Source of the DNA: Myotis daubentonii
Taxonomy: Eukaryota; Chordata; Mammalia; Chiroptera; Vespertilionidae
DNA: 64,000 nt
NCBI RefSeq assembly: GCF_963259705.1
Contig: NC_081844.1
Location: forward strand, 16,043,715 to 16,107,714
Direction of reading: 5' to 3'
The notes beneath the pieces were generated by a model, which was given only the letters and a program-made list of their open reading frames with translations, was not told the DNA's origin and searched no databases. Positions 11,431-23,045 of the stretch are shown here, in pieces (position 1 is the stretch's first letter; every line of letters starts with the position of its first letter). The position numbers and the translations under genes are program-made.

Positions 11431-12479
11431 TGGCTCAGAAGACAGCATTCTTCTCTACCTGACACCACCTTTTAGCAAACTGCTTAAGTTCTCTGTGAAC
11501 TTAATGGAACCCAACACTGGGACCTCTTCTTGCCCTGCTACCTCATTCTACATGCATGTGTGGGTGTTCTTTCTGGCCAACAGGAGTGTGAGGAACTGGG
11601 CCTCAACTCTCTTTGCATCCTGTGGTGGCCAGTGCAGAGCCGACCACAGACTAGGCCCTGTGACTCATGTACAGACTGAGGGACGAATGACCACTCGGAA
11701 TCATGGAGCTTCTTCTTGCCCAAATGATAACAATCATTCTGCGCTTGGTGCCCTCTAGTCAACATGCAAACCAATGACAGGAAGAGCAGCACCAGTCTAT
11801 CTCCTGGCCTCCACACAATTGATTAAAACTCACCTCTGAGTCTCCAAAGGAAACAGAATATGTGGCTTTTAATCCCAGCTGCTAAAAGTTACGATTCTGG
11901 ACATTCTTTCTCTTGCTGCACCAAGCTCCTCTGTTTTTATGGTTCTTGTTTTAAGAGGTCAGGATTAACGGATAGGAAACCACAGATCTAGTCTGACCTC
12001 GGCACTGACCTTTTCCCATGGACACAGGGCAGGGCAGGAGCAGAGCTGGGACAGAGGCCAGTTCAGCAAGGCCGGTCCCCACTGCACACTATCATTGCCA
12101 CGTCCCTACCCAAGTAGCCCGAGTTTCCTAAGGAAGAGTGACTACTAGTAAAGACAAGCGCAAGCCCAGGTGGCTCCGGGAGGAAGGGTCAGGTCGGAGC
12201 CACTCCCGCTTCCACCTTCCTCAGGCCCCTCACCAATCACGCTCACAGTCCTCTTGAACACCCAGGCCCTGGCAGACACTAAGTCCTCAAAACTGTAGCC
12301 ACAATCCAGAGCGGAGGATATTTTCTCGGCTTAACTGGACCTCAGGATCACAAGGTGAACATGCTTGGATGGCTACTTCGTCCTATTGCCCTAAACCACC
12401 AAGAGGGGGCAGCCTAAACCAGACCACCTAAGTTGGTCGGCACCGACCAAATATAGCTAAAAAGCCATGCCCTGTGGGC
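11431..12479. other. No gene recognised
   Basis: Unique-looking sequence upstream of the CpG island, likely intronic for the minus-strand gene. The stretch aagagggggcagc at 12401-12413 weakly resembles a CTCF core (two mismatches). Nothing else stands out. Confidence 0.35.
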
Positions 12480-13450
12480 AAGCCAGGTCGGAGTTGGCTT
12501 AGTCCCTCCTTTGCCATTCTCCATCTCCGGCTACCGGCCAGCCCGAAGGTTTGGGTCATTTATCTTCAGCTGGGACACGGTCTGGCTGAGGTGAGGTGGG
12601 GTCCACCGTTGCTGGAAAGCAACGCACGGACACCAGTGACCCTTCCGGGCCGCCCCAAGAGCTGCCCACCAGATTTGGCCATCTCGTCCCCTTTTTCTGT
12701 CCCCGCGTCGGTGAGCTCCAGGAAGCCTTCCGGAGCCTGCAGCGCGGCTCTCCACATTCTGGCACCTTCTCTGACCCCCACATCCTGCGCTCGCCAGCCC
12801 ATCGGACCGCACCTGCCATCTCCCTTTCCTCTCCCAGTAACCTCACGGGGCACCGCGGCCAGGTGTCGCCTCCATCCAGCGCCGGGCCCGTGTGCGGACC
12901 CTCCCGAGGGACTCCCCGGACCAGCCCGCAGCTTCGGGGACTGCGGCCGGGCCCCCACCCCCACCCGGAGACCAGAGCCCGGAGGCGCGCTGCTCCTCGG
13001 GGTGCTGCCGCATCCCGCCCGGCCCGGCCCGCCCGCGCGCCCTCCGCCCCTCACCTGAAGCTGCGGCGGACGCCACCGGCCCGTGCAAACTCCCCAGCCG
13101 GCTCCTCGGCGGCCCGCAGCGGCAGCGGCGGCGGCGGCGGCGACAGCAGCTCGGCCCGGAGTCCCCGCAAGGAGACCGCGTGTCCTCGCCCCCCTGCCTG
13201 CGTCCGTCCGCCCCACGCCGCGCATGCCCGCTATATAGCCTGCGCGTCAGCCTGGCCCCGCCCCGCCCCGCCCTGCGCTCCCCGGGGCCTGCCACGTGGG
13301 GCCCGCGCCCGCCCGAGGGCTACGTGCAGGAGCGGCCCGCCAGCTGCGGGCTGGACCCGGGCCCGCAACGGGCTTGCCGCGGGCGAGCCAGCGCCCTGCT
13401 GCGCCTCGAGGCCCCTAGCCTGAGCCCTCAGCTCGCCCACATCCCACCTC
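12480..13450 (-). promoter_or_regulatory. SLC39A14: CpG island promoter, probable SLC39A14
   Basis: This is the only long CpG-dense block in the window, densest at about 12830-13420. Seen within it: a run of GC boxes (ccccgccccgcc, 13257-13273), a palindromic TATA-like gctatatagc at 13230-13239 and, further left, a consensus splice donor on the minus strand. The order GC boxes, TATA, donor reads right to left, so transcription should be on the minus strand. In human, PIWIL2 is followed in the same orientation by SLC39A14 (ZIP14, a plasma-membrane and endosomal zinc/iron/manganese importer), which starts with a non-coding exon. The island fits that position, 11.6 kb past the PIWIL2 stop. The gene name is inferred from synteny; no ZIP14 coding exon lies in the window. 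Confidence 0.65.
13055..13205 (-). other. SLC39A14: Putative non-coding exon 1 of SLC39A14
   Basis: On the minus strand an exon would start about 25-30 nt past the TATA-like box (near 13205) and end at 13055, where CAG is followed by GTGAGG, a strong splice donor. Length would be about 150 nt. It is GC-rich and contains GGC/GCC runs. No conserved start codon frame is expected, because the human first exon is untranslated. The start site is an estimate. Confidence 0.5.
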
Positions 13451-14615
13451 ACATCTCAGCTCGATTGGGGTCGTCTTCTAAGGCTTCACTCGCTGAGGCC
13501 ACACGGGCCCCTCCGTACGCTGGACTCCCATTAAGACTTCCCCGCCACCTCCACCCCCACCCCCACCCCCTTACGTGGAAAGCTCTCACAACCAGCCCTC
13601 CATCCCCTAGGAGTTAGACTGCTCCTCACCTGACATGTATGTGTATATTTTAACACATCTAATTAATATAAAAAGCTTCTCTCTCCCCTCCCCAACTCAA
13701 TTCTGAAATATACCCCAGAAAGGGACGCACCCAGACTGTTTCTTCTGCCAATTTCCCACCAGCCAAAAGAACAAAAATTTCCTGTTCACGTGCCAAATAA
13801 ACTATATTACACTCACTTTTCGAACTAGGTGTCACCCCTCCCCCAAATGATCAGGCTCTCCAAGGAGCCAGATTTCTTAACCCAAAGCCGGGAGAAATGT
13901 TGACTTTTGTGTGAGGACTCTTCTAGGAATCTCTTGGTAGTGGGATAGTCCTATTGAGATGGATATCAGGCCTCGAAAATGCTAATTTCTTGAGAAAATA
14001 AGCCATCCATTAAACTATCACAGTCCTGTTGTTCTGGACATCACTACTACATCCTCTACTGTTAAGCCAGCTGCCACCTGGGTCTAGGAGACCAAAAAGA
14101 AGGGCCTTTTGGCAGAACTGTGGCTAGTTAGTACCCACATCCCTGTTCTAGCTCAGTGACTGGTGCCAGCCGGTCTCCATGTGCACAGGGAACAGGTACC
14201 ACATCCCACTGTGCAGGTCCTAGGGAGAGGACCCCCACCAGAGCAGCACGAATGGAGAGGAAAACACAATCTCTGGAGCAGCTGACAGGAAGAATCAGGC
14301 TGGATGGCAGCTTGTCCCTCAGGACTGGGTAGAGAGGGGAAAAGAATGCATGAAGCAAAGCCAGAACAGGCAGATTGTTTATGCCGCTCTTGAAGAGACG
14401 AGCTAAGCCCTGGGTTTTTCTAAAATTCAATTATCCTCACCCTGCAATTACAGAGCTCCAGTGGGTAAGGGATGGAGTAATGTTACTCTCATTTTCCAAG
14501 CAATTTCAAAATAATATTCTCTCTTGCAGAATTTCCCTCAGAGCCCTGTCATCTTCATAATAACCCTTTCTATTTGTGTTTCTTGGTTAAATGTGAAGTA
14601 TTTTTCAGACATGTC
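13451..14615. other. No gene recognised
   Basis: Intergenic sequence between the CpG island and the first downstream SINE cluster. It contains a CACCCC-type simple repeat at 13547-13571 and nothing else I can name. Confidence 0.35.
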
Positions 14616-14635
14616 ATCCATTTGTGTGTGTTTTT

Positions 14636-14803
14636 AATTTTTAGGATTTTTTAAAATTGATTGAGAGAGGAACATTAATTAGTTGGTCTACTTATTTATG
14701 CACTCCTTGGTTGATTCTCATATATGCCCTGACTGGGGATTGAACCTGCAACTTTACCATATCCAGGATGACGCTCTAATCAACTGAGCTACCCCGATAG
14801 GGC
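14636..14803 (-). mobile_element. Short bat tRNA-SINE
   Basis: Reversed short SINE with the ttatttatgcac middle found in the deleted class and the head gctaccccgatagggc. Flanks share atccatttg (about 14618 and 14805), a target duplication. Confidence 0.85.
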
Positions 14804-14817
14804 AATCCATTTGGGAT

Positions 14818-15029
14818 TTTTTTTTTTTAAAGAACAGTTTAGTGATTTTTAGAGAGAGAGGGAGAGGGAGAGAGAAACATCGATGTGAGAATGAAACATC
14901 CATGGATGCCTCCTACACACCCCTACCCAGGATCCAGCCCCAAACCCTGGCATGTGCCCAGACCCGGTAATTGAACCAGCAGTCTTTTGTTGTACAGGAC
15001 AATGCCCAACTAACTGAGCCAGGGCCACT
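14818..15029 (-). mobile_element. Bat SINE
   Basis: Reversed SINE with a T-run, GA-rich stretch and ctaactgagccagggc head. It abuts the preceding SINE within 15 bp. Confidence 0.85.
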
Positions 15030-15885
15030 TGAGATTCTTAATCTCATCTCCAAAGGGGCTGTCAGAAATGGTCCAGTCTTTACTACTCCTTCCTGTCCTT
15101 GCAATTCTGGGAAAAGGAAAGAAACTCACCAAAGATTAAGTAAAACAAGCATGTTTCTAACACATGGAGTTCTGAAAAGTATGAAGGCCAAATATCTATT
15201 ACAAAGGGTGTGAATATCTTCTGAAAATTGAGGTCCAAAAGCAATCCCATCACTTTTCCAGGTCAGGTGTCAATACTAGACACAGGGGAATAAGGCACTT
15301 GTCAGAGAGATGGGAGGGAAGGCAGGACAAGACACCCACCACAGGGCCTATCACAGCATTCTCACTTATTTGCAACCAGAGGAAAGGTAGAGCTGCCAAA
15401 GTCCACCAAAGCTGATAAGCTATCTGTATTCCATTAGGGGAATTCAATTAATTATTAACATAGCTTGAAATCAAAAGGTCTTACTCTCCATATCCACCCA
15501 CACACAACTTTCTGTAAGTATGCCCTAAGGCCATCCTTGTCCCTGAGTAATTAGTACTCAGTCTTGCACACCTAGTACCAGGTTTAGGGACCCAATTCTA
15601 TCTTTTTCTCTACCTATATTAGCTATGCCCCCTTTTCCTCTCATTACCTCACTTCCATTTGTCAAAATTCTAACTCTTCAAAGCCACCTCCCTTCAGAAA
15701 GCTTCTAGATTTTTCTGAAGTATTATTTGATCTGCCCTTTCAAATATTTTTTAGTGTAACCCACATTAAAAAATAACTTATATGGCAACTCCAGTACAAA
15801 TAACAACATAGCAAACAAATATTTTTAAAAATTTCTTTAGTGTAAGCACTGTACTGACATTTTATATTCTATTTCAATTTTTTAA

Positions 15886-16100
15886 GCTCTGCTAGAGTGG
15901 CTCAGATGGTTGAGCTTCAGCCCATGAACTGAAAGGTCACCAGTTCAATTTCTGGTCAGGGCACATGCCTGGGTTACAGCTTAATCCCCAGTAGGGGGCA
16001 TGTAAGAGAAGCCAATTTATGTTTTTCACATCAGTGTTTCTCTCTCTCTCCCTCTCCCTTCCTCTCTCTATAAAATGAATAAAAACATTTTTTTAAAAAA
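15886..16100 (+). mobile_element. Bat SINE
   Basis: Forward SINE: gagtggctcagatggttgag head, B-box-like ggttcaatt-type segment, CT-rich tail and A-run. Confidence 0.85.
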
Positions 16101-16108
16101 AGTGGTAA

Positions 16109-16325
16109 CAGCCCTGCCTGGGTGGCTCAGTTGCTTGGAGTGTCATCCTGTACACCAGAAAAGTTGCAGGTTCGATTTCCAATGTGGGCACATACCTAGG
16201 TTTCGGGTTTGATTCCTGAGGGGGCATGTACAAGAGACAACCACTCCATTTTTCTCACATTAATATTTCTCTCTCCCTCCCTTCCTCCCTCTCCCTCTCT
16301 ATAAAATCAATAGAAAACATATAAT
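16109..16325 (+). mobile_element. Bat SINE, tandem to the previous one
   Basis: Forward SINE with head gccctgcctgggtggctcag, CT-rich tail and aaaatcaatagaaaac end. It begins within the A-rich tail of the preceding copy. Confidence 0.85.
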
Positions 16326-16503
16326 CTGGTGGCAATTAAATAAATAAATAAAAATAAACGAACAGTGGTAACCAATCCTCTAAATACATTTCATGACCCA
16401 TTTTGGGTCATGATCCACAGAATTAAAAAATTTTATGTGGCTTATAGTACTTGCATTTTTCCCTTCAATTTTTTAACTTCTATTCCTAACTTAATTTGTC
16501 ATC

Positions 16504-16722
16504 TTTTTAAAAAAATATGTATTTTTATTGATTTCAGAGAAGAAGGGTGAGGGAGAGATAGAAATATCAATGATGAGAGAGAATCATTGATTGGCTGCCT
16601 CACGCATGCCCCACACTGGGGATCAAGCCCGCAACCCAGGCATGTGCCCAGACCCAGAATTGAACCATGACCTCCTGGCCCAAAGGTCAACACTCAACCA
16701 CCTAGCCACGCCAGCTAGGCCT
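16504..16722 (-). mobile_element. Bat SINE
   Basis: Reversed SINE (T-run, tatttttattgatttcag, GA-rich, head gccagctaggc). Flanks share an imperfect taatttgtc / taatctgtc duplication. Confidence 0.85.
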
Positions 16723-17189
16723 AATCTGTCTTGATTACCAAATACATGCATTCCCTGAATATAACATCTTGCACATAACAGATTCTCAATAAATATTTGT
16801 TGGATAAAAGAATAGGCTAGCTCACTACGTTTGATGTTGGGCAATATTTAAGAGAATTAAGTACAAAAATCTGACATTTTCAGGACTATTTCTCTCTTGC
16901 GAAATACCACACCTACCTGACAAAGGATAAGCAGACAGATTTCCTGTAGCTGAAGGGAGTGAACCAGCCTTGGGAAAGAAACTAGAGAAATGAGTCCCCC
17001 AGCCTTGAGTGTGTATAGGGTGGGACTGGGGACTAAGGATATTAATGCACTACTCTGTGGTCTGTGTCAACAAGGTAGGCAACTTGATTCCCAGTGAGGA
17101 GACAGAGGAAAGCTAGGTAGTCGGGAATCAGGATCACTGGAAGAGAAACGAAACCAAAAACCCAACTAGGCAGAGTTACTAAGGCACCT

Positions 17190-17690
17190 CAACTAGGCAG
17201 GGAAAGAGGGGTGTGTGCGAGAGGCATGAACTTTAAAATGTATGAATGTTGCTAAAGCAGACAGCTTGCAGACAACCAATCATAAGATAGTAAGGCATAT
17301 AAACCAACCCCAAGGATGGTGCTAAATTCTTTGAAAGGACCAATCAGGAACTACCAACCATATATACAAAAAAGTGCATGTGCTTCCTCTTCTCTCCCCC
17401 GTGCATGCTAGGTTCTTGGATTGATGACCGGAGATGCATTGCCTGTCGCCCACGTGGCTCATGGCCATGTGGGACTCTACACATGGACGAATAGACTTTA
17501 ACATTCAACTGTAACATGGAAAGGAAGCTCTGGACACTGGCCTGCTCCTGGATCCCAGCTGCACCTTTTCCAGGACTGGCTTCTCTCAATAAAACTTTGG
17601 TCGCACTAACCATTTTTGTCTGTGACTTCATTCTTTGATTTTGCAAGACAATGAACTTAGACTCAAAACCCCACATTTTGGTTTCATCAG
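17190..17690 (+). mobile_element. Probable solo LTR (endogenous retrovirus)
   Basis: The end part has LTR-like order: atatataca TATA-like sequence at about 17360, AATAAAACTTTGG polyadenylation region at about 17590, then a short R/U5-like stretch ending near 17673. The 5' edge and target duplication were not resolved. ERV1-like by style; no gag, pol or env attached. Confidence 0.5.
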
Positions 17691-17899
17691 GATGGGGGAG
17701 ATCCACTCCCCAGCTATCAGGACAGTTTGAGAGGGACTGAAGAGAGAATCCAATGACCAACCAGGTTTTATGATACTTGCAAGGAGAAAAATGAGCTTTC
17801 TATATGTTGATATGACTTAACTAATTTAAGAGGATCAGAGGGAATGTGAAGGTTCTAGTTTACCCAAAGTCATGTGAGAGAACCAACAGCCAACACTCT

Positions 17900-18470
17900 T
17901 ATCTCTACAAATTCATTCATTTCATCTAAGATACCTAAATTGTTGGTATTTAATTGTTCATAGTATCTATAATAATAAAAGCATAATATGCTAATTAGAC
18001 TGGATGTCCTTCCAGACAACCTTCCAGACGAAGCTGAGGGTGCCTGCCGGTGGCCGGAGGGAAGCCCAGGTCCTGGGTGCCAGAGGGAAGCTGGTGCCAG
18101 CAGCTGGGGGAAGGCAGGCCTACTCTTGCACAAATTTCATGCATCGGGCCTCTAGTTCCCTTATAATCCTTTTTATTTCTGTAAGATCGGTAGTCTCTCT
18201 TTCATTTCAGATATTAGTAATTTGAGTCTTTTGTTTATTCTTGGCCAATCTAGCTAAAAGTTTGCCCATTTTGTCAGTCTTTCCAGAGAACCAACTTTTG
18301 ATGTTTTCTCAGTTGTATTTCTATTCTCCATTTCATTAATTTCTGCTCTGATCTTCATTAGAAAATATAATTTCTTTTCTTCTCACCTTTAAAAGAAAAT
18401 AGCTAGGAAAAGAATTCCAACTTGACGTCATAGTTGCATTAAGTCATTTTTTTTCTTAAGTAACTGTTGT
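17900..18470 (-). mobile_element. Old L1 ORF2 fragment, split by a Helitron
   Basis: The plus strand reads as reverse-complement L1 ORF2 (18156-18370). It is interrupted at A^T by the HeliBat at 17966-18155 and seems to continue in pieces to about 19070. Confidence 0.6.
17966..18155 (+). mobile_element. HeliBat Helitron, short (190 bp)
   Basis: Starts TC at 17966 after A and ends CTAG at 18155 before T. The 16-nt leader ending aataaaag and the taatatgctaattagac motif are shared with the copy at 60086. A degraded 3' hairpin (caaatttcatgc) precedes the end. It is internally deleted relative to the other copies. Confidence 0.9.
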
Positions 18471-18519
18471 GGTTGATGACAGTCTGTGCTTAAAACTTTT
18501 CTTTGCAAGCAATCTTCTT

Positions 18520-18741
18520 TACATTTTTAAAATCCTCACCTGAGGATGGGTACTTTATTGCTTTTAAAGAGAGGAAAGAGAGAGAAACATCTATCAGTTA
18601 CCTGGTTGCCTCCTGTACGCACCCGAAACTGGGATCCATCCTGAAACCTAGGTATGTGCTCTGACCCTGACCAGGAATCAAACCCAAAACCTTTTGTTGT
18701 ATGGGAAGACACTCCAACCCACTTAGTCACCTGGCCAGGGC
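18520..18741 (-). mobile_element. Bat SINE
   Basis: Reversed SINE: aatcctcacctgaggatg on the left, cacctggccagggc head on the right. Confidence 0.85.
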
Positions 18742-19077
18742 TAACATCTAGTTTTTAAGATTCTTTGTCTTTGGTGTTCAAGAGTTTCCTTCCAACAGAC
18801 CAAGGAGTGAATGTGCTTTTCTTTATCCTCAGTAAGTTTCTTCAGGTAGAAGATTCGTATTTGTCTCTAATTCTGGAAAATTCTGTCTTTATGTCTTCCA
18901 TATTGTGTAGCTCATCCTTCCTATTTTAACTTGCAGGGACTCCTATTAGACAAATGTTGGACCTTCTCATTGTCTCCTCTTCCATTGTTCCCATTTATAC
19001 CTCTCTATACTACAATCCAATTGACTTAGCATTTGTTTCTATAGGGCTCCGGGTGCTCACCAATTTGGGCCAATCTT

Positions 19078-19275
19078 TTTTTATTTTGTTTTAATGTTTT
19101 TATTGATTTCAAAGAGAGTAAGGGAGAGGGTGAGATAGAAACATCATAGATCTGCTGCCTTCTGCATGCCCCCTACTAGGATTGAGCCCGAAACCTGAGC
19201 ATGTGCCCTGACGAGGAATCAAATCACAACCTCCTGGTGTATGGGACAATGCTCAACCAACTGACCGGCTGGGCT
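19078..19275 (-). mobile_element. Bat SINE
   Basis: Reversed SINE flanked by an 11-bp duplication gggccaatctt (19067-19077 and 19276-19286). Confidence 0.9.
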
Positions 19276-19295
19276 GGGCCAATCTTCACTGTAAT

Positions 19296-19501
19296 TTTTT
19301 AAAAATATGTTTTTATTGATTTCAGAGAGGAAGAGAGAGGGAGAAAAACATCAATGATGAGAGAATCATTTATCGGCTGTCTCCTGCATGCCTCCTACTG
19401 GGAATAGAGTCCCCAATACTGGCATATGCCCTGACTAGAATCGAACCCTGACCTCCTGGTTCATAGTTTGAAGCTCAACCACTGAGCCACCCTGGCCAGG
19501 C
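19296..19501 (-). mobile_element. Bat SINE
   Basis: Reversed SINE with T-run, atgtttttattgatttcag and a head gccaccctggccaggc. The flanking gtaattttt repeats on both sides. Confidence 0.88.
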
Positions 19502-20008
19502 CATGGTAATTTTTCAGCTTGATGTTCTTCCACATGCTAGTAATAAAAATACTACACACACCTGTATGTGGCCCAGGATTGGGAATTTTTTGTGAATGCC
19601 TTTCTAGCTTTGAGTTTCCTTGATGCTGCCCCAGGGACTCTACTCCCTTTCCAACTCCACTCTCTTTATCCAGATTTCTCCCCAGCAATCATGCGCCTCA
19701 TAGGGACTGAGGCCACATCTATCCTTACCTGGAATAAAAATCCTCAGTACTCCTGCATTTTATCTATAACTGTGAGAACGTGTTGTCATTTCCTATTACC
19801 ATTCTGGCTGTCCTTTTTTATCCTTTGATATTTTCCTTCCTGACTCCTTCCTTCCCTCCCATCTTTTCCTTGTCTCATTTCCCCACAGGTCAGCTACTTA
19901 ACAAAAAAACAACTTTTTTCCTATTTTTGCCAACATTTTGTCAGTATGGTCAGCTCAGTGTGCCATCTTGTCAGAAGTCTCCCTAGTTTACTCATTTGAA
20001 AAATATAT

Positions 20009-20198
20009 TTCTGGCCCAGTCAGTGTGGCTCAGTTGGTTGGGCATCATCCCATGCATCCAGGGGATGCTGGTTCAATTCCTGCTCTGCGCCTGGGTTTCC
20101 GGCTAGGTCCCTGGTGGGGGGCATGCTGGAGGTGGATGATCCATGTTTCACTCTTGCATTGATATTTCTCTCTCTAAAAATCAATTTTTAAAAATCTT
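20009..20198 (+). mobile_element. Bat SINE
   Basis: Forward SINE with head cagtcagtgtggctcagttg, a B-box-like ggttcaattcc and a short aaaaatcaattttt end. Confidence 0.85.
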
Positions 20199-20199
20199 A

Positions 20200-21240
20200 A
20201 AATATACACATATACTTTTTATTTTTAAAGCAGTTTTGAGTTCACAGCAAAACTATGCAGAAATTAGAGATTTCTCATATATAGCCAGCCTCCCCCCTCA
20301 CCCCCACCCCCTTCCCCAGCTAATAAAACCACCACAGAGTGGTACATTTGTTACAACTGATGAACATCCACTGACATATCATAACCACCCAAAGTCTATA
20401 GTTTACAAAAGGGTTCATGCTTAGTGTTTCACATTCTAAGGGTTTGGACAAATGTATGGCATGTATCCGCCATCATCATGTCAGACAGAATCGTTTCCTT
20501 GCCCTAAAAATCCTGTAATCTGCCTATTCATCCCTCCCTCTTCCTAACCGCCCCTTCCATCTTTTTACCATCAACATGGTTTTTGCCTTTTCCAGAATGT
20601 TATATTGTTGAAATACAGTACAGAGTCTCTTCAAATTGGCTTGGCTTCCCTCATTTAGTAATGTGTGCTTAAGTTTCCTCCAGGTATTTTCATGGCCTGA
20701 TAGCTTGTTTCTTTTTAGCACTGAATATTTCTTTGTCTGGATGTACCACAGTTTGTTTTTTCTTTCACTTACTCAAGGACATCTTAGTTGCTTCCAAGTT
20801 TTGGCAATTAAAAAGCTGCTATGAACATCTGTATGCAGGTTTTAGTGTGGACATAAGTTTCAACTCATTTGAGTAAAATTCCAAGAAGTGTGATTGTTGA
20901 ATCATATGGCAAGAGTATGTTCAGTCTTGTTAGAAACTGCCAAACTGTCTTTTAAAGTGGCCGTACCATTTTGCATTCCCACCAGCAATGAAGAGGGAGT
21001 TCCTACTGCTCCACATCCTCACTAGTATTTGCTGTTGTCAGTATTTGGGGTTTTGGCCATTCTAATGTGTGTGTAGTGGTATCTCGTTTTAATTTGTAAT
21101 TCTCTAATGACATTTGATGTCAAGCATCTTTTCATATGTTTATTTGCTGTGTATCTTCTTTGGTGTGAGAGGCAGTTGACAGAAACATCTGTCTGTTGAG
21201 GTCATTTGCCCTGTTTTTAAAAAGGTTTCCTTATTACTGA
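20200..21240 (-). mobile_element. Old L1 3' region, antisense
   Basis: Typical reverse-complement L1 3' UTR/ORF2-end phrases (for example ttttgccttttccag, gtaccacagtttg, gccaaactgtc). It resumes at about 21838-21960 after a composite insertion that includes an inverted copy of part of itself. Confidence 0.75.
20417..20587. repeat. Inverted repeat arm 1 (original copy)
   Basis: About 170 bp of this L1 segment recur as the reverse complement at 21440-21609. I count three substitutions and one 1-nt indel. This arm sits in continuous L1 context, so it is the likely source. Confidence 0.92.
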
Positions 21241-21439
21241 GTTATTTTTTAATCCTTATCCAAGAATGTCTATTGATTTTAGAGAGGAAGGGAGAGAGAA
21301 ACATCAATTGGCTGCCTCCACCACATACCCCCAACCAGGAATCAAATCTACAACCAAGACATGTGCCCTGACTGGGAATTGAACCTGCAACCTTTTGGTA
21401 TATGGGACAACGTTCCAATCAACTAAACCACCCTGGCCA
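21241..21439 (-). mobile_element. Bat SINE
   Basis: Reversed SINE (aatccttatccaagaatg on the left, head ccaccctggccaggc on the right). It directly abuts the inverted L1 copy at 21440. Confidence 0.85.
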
Positions 21440-21609
21440 GGCAAAAACCATGTTGATGGTAAAAAGATGGAGGGGCGGTTAGGAAGAGGGAGGGATGAAT
21501 AGGCAGATCACAGGATTTTTAGGGCAAGGAAACTATTCTGTCTGACATTATGATGGCGGATACATGCCATACATTTGTCCAAACCCTTAGAATGTGAAAC
21601 ACTAAGCAT
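21440..21609. repeat. Inverted repeat arm 2 (inserted copy)
   Basis: Reverse complement of 20417-20587, sandwiched between two SINEs inside the gap of an L1 that resumes at about 21838. Its orientation is opposite to the surrounding L1. Confidence 0.92.
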
Positions 21610-21624
21610 TATTATTGTGGCTTG

Positions 21625-21836
21625 TTTTTTTTAATTTTTTAAAATTGATTTTTAGAGAGAGAGGGAAAGAGAGGAACATCAGTGTGATAGCATAATAGTG
21701 AAACATCAATCGGTCACCCCTGAATGCCCTGCACTGGAGTCAAGCACAAAACCTAAGCATGTGCCCTGACTGGGACACGAATCAGCAACCTCCCAGTGCA
21801 TGGGACAACACCCAACAGAGCCACTCCAGCCAGGAT
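21625..21836 (-). mobile_element. Bat SINE
   Basis: Reversed SINE with T-run, GA-rich body and cactccagccagg head; antisense L1 resumes immediately after it. Confidence 0.82.
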
Positions 21837-22120
21837 TTATTGAGTTTTAAGAGCTCTCTGTATATTTTGGATAAGAGTGTTATCAGATATATTTTTTGCA
21901 AATATTTTCACCCAGTCTGTGGCTTATCTTTTCATTCTCTTGATTTTCCTAATTATTTAAAGAAAGAATTAAGTATAGACAGGAAGTCACTAAGAAACTC
22001 AGATATAGAGCCACAAAAAGAGAGAGAGTAGTGTCTTCCTCAATCACTAAGAAATCTTCAGGCACAGATTTTACTGTTTTCAATATAAAGAGTTAGTCAT
22101 TTGGAAAACATCTTCCCAGC

Positions 22121-22275
22121 CCCGGCTAGATAGCTCAGTTGGTTAGAGAATTGTCCTGACACACCAAGTTTGTCAGTTCGGTCCCAGGTCAGGGCACATA
22201 CAGGAGTCATTTAATGAATGCATGAATAAGTGGAACAACAAATTAATGTTTCTCTCTTAAATTAATAAAAAAAGA
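22121..22275 (+). mobile_element. Short bat tRNA-SINE
   Basis: Forward short-class SINE: head agccccggctagatagctc, middle gaatgcatgaataag, tail ttaataaaaaaag. Confidence 0.85.
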
Positions 22276-22525
22276 AAATGTCTTCCTTTTTTACACCATT
22301 CAACAAAATGCTGCCCAAGTAAGTAGGGACTGTAGCACTTTATAGAAATTAGGTTCTTTCTAGAATGAGTTCAAAAAGCACTGCATCATTTAAAAACATA
22401 ATTTCTAAATAAATAGAAAGGATGTAGTGATGCAGCAAGCAACCAGGGTGCTTTGGGAAGGTATTTTTAAGGATTATAGACATGGCGAAGACCATGCAGA
22501 AAAGGGAAAGCATTAGAAAATGGGG

Positions 22526-22740
22526 AGGGGCTGGGCCAGTGTGGCTCAGTGGTTGAGTGTCTAGCTATGAACCAGGAGGTCACCATTTAATTCCCGGTCA
22601 GGGTACATGCCCAGGTGGTGAGTTTGGTCCCCAGGATGCAGCTGATCAATGATTCTCTCTCATCACTGATGTTTCTATCTCTTTCTCCATCTTCTTTCCT
22701 CTCTTAAATCAATAAAAATGTTAAAAAGAAAGAAAAAAGA
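22526..22740 (+). mobile_element. Bat SINE
   Basis: Forward SINE with head ctgggccagtgtggctcag, CT-rich tail and aaatcaataaaaatg end. Confidence 0.88.
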
Positions 22741-22819
22741 AAAAGGGGAAGGGAGCTGGCTCTCACATAGACTAATACAAATTGTCTGAGGGGAAAAGAG
22801 ATTCAAAACACAAGACAAA

Positions 22820-23045
22820 CTCTAGCTGGTTTGGCTCAGTGGAGAGAGCATTGGCCCGTGTTTGATTATGGTCAAGGGCAGGCACATTGGTTGCAGGCTT
22901 GATCTCTGGCCTGGTCAGGGGCAGTGAGGGAGGCAGCCAATTGATGTCTCTCTCTAACATAGATGTTTCTCTGTTTCTCCCCTTCCCTTCCACTCTCTCT
23001 AAAAATCATTGGAAAAATATCCTTGGGTGAGGATTAACAACAACA
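22820..23045 (+). mobile_element. Bat SINE
   Basis: Forward SINE with head tctagctggtttggctcag and the 3' module ccttgggtgaggattaac, also seen reversed at 8860, 18520, 53560 and 57405. Confidence 0.88.

Noticed and set aside
12474..13617. Several long overlapping open frames (up to 275 codons) on both strands
   Set aside because: They lie in a CpG island where stop codons are rare. The translations are Pro/Arg/Ala/Gly-rich with no domain, and frames overlap on both strands.
20009..20100. tRNA-like A and B boxes suggesting tRNA genes
   Set aside because: They belong to tRNA-derived SINEs with CT-rich bodies and A-tails; no complete cloverleaf is present.
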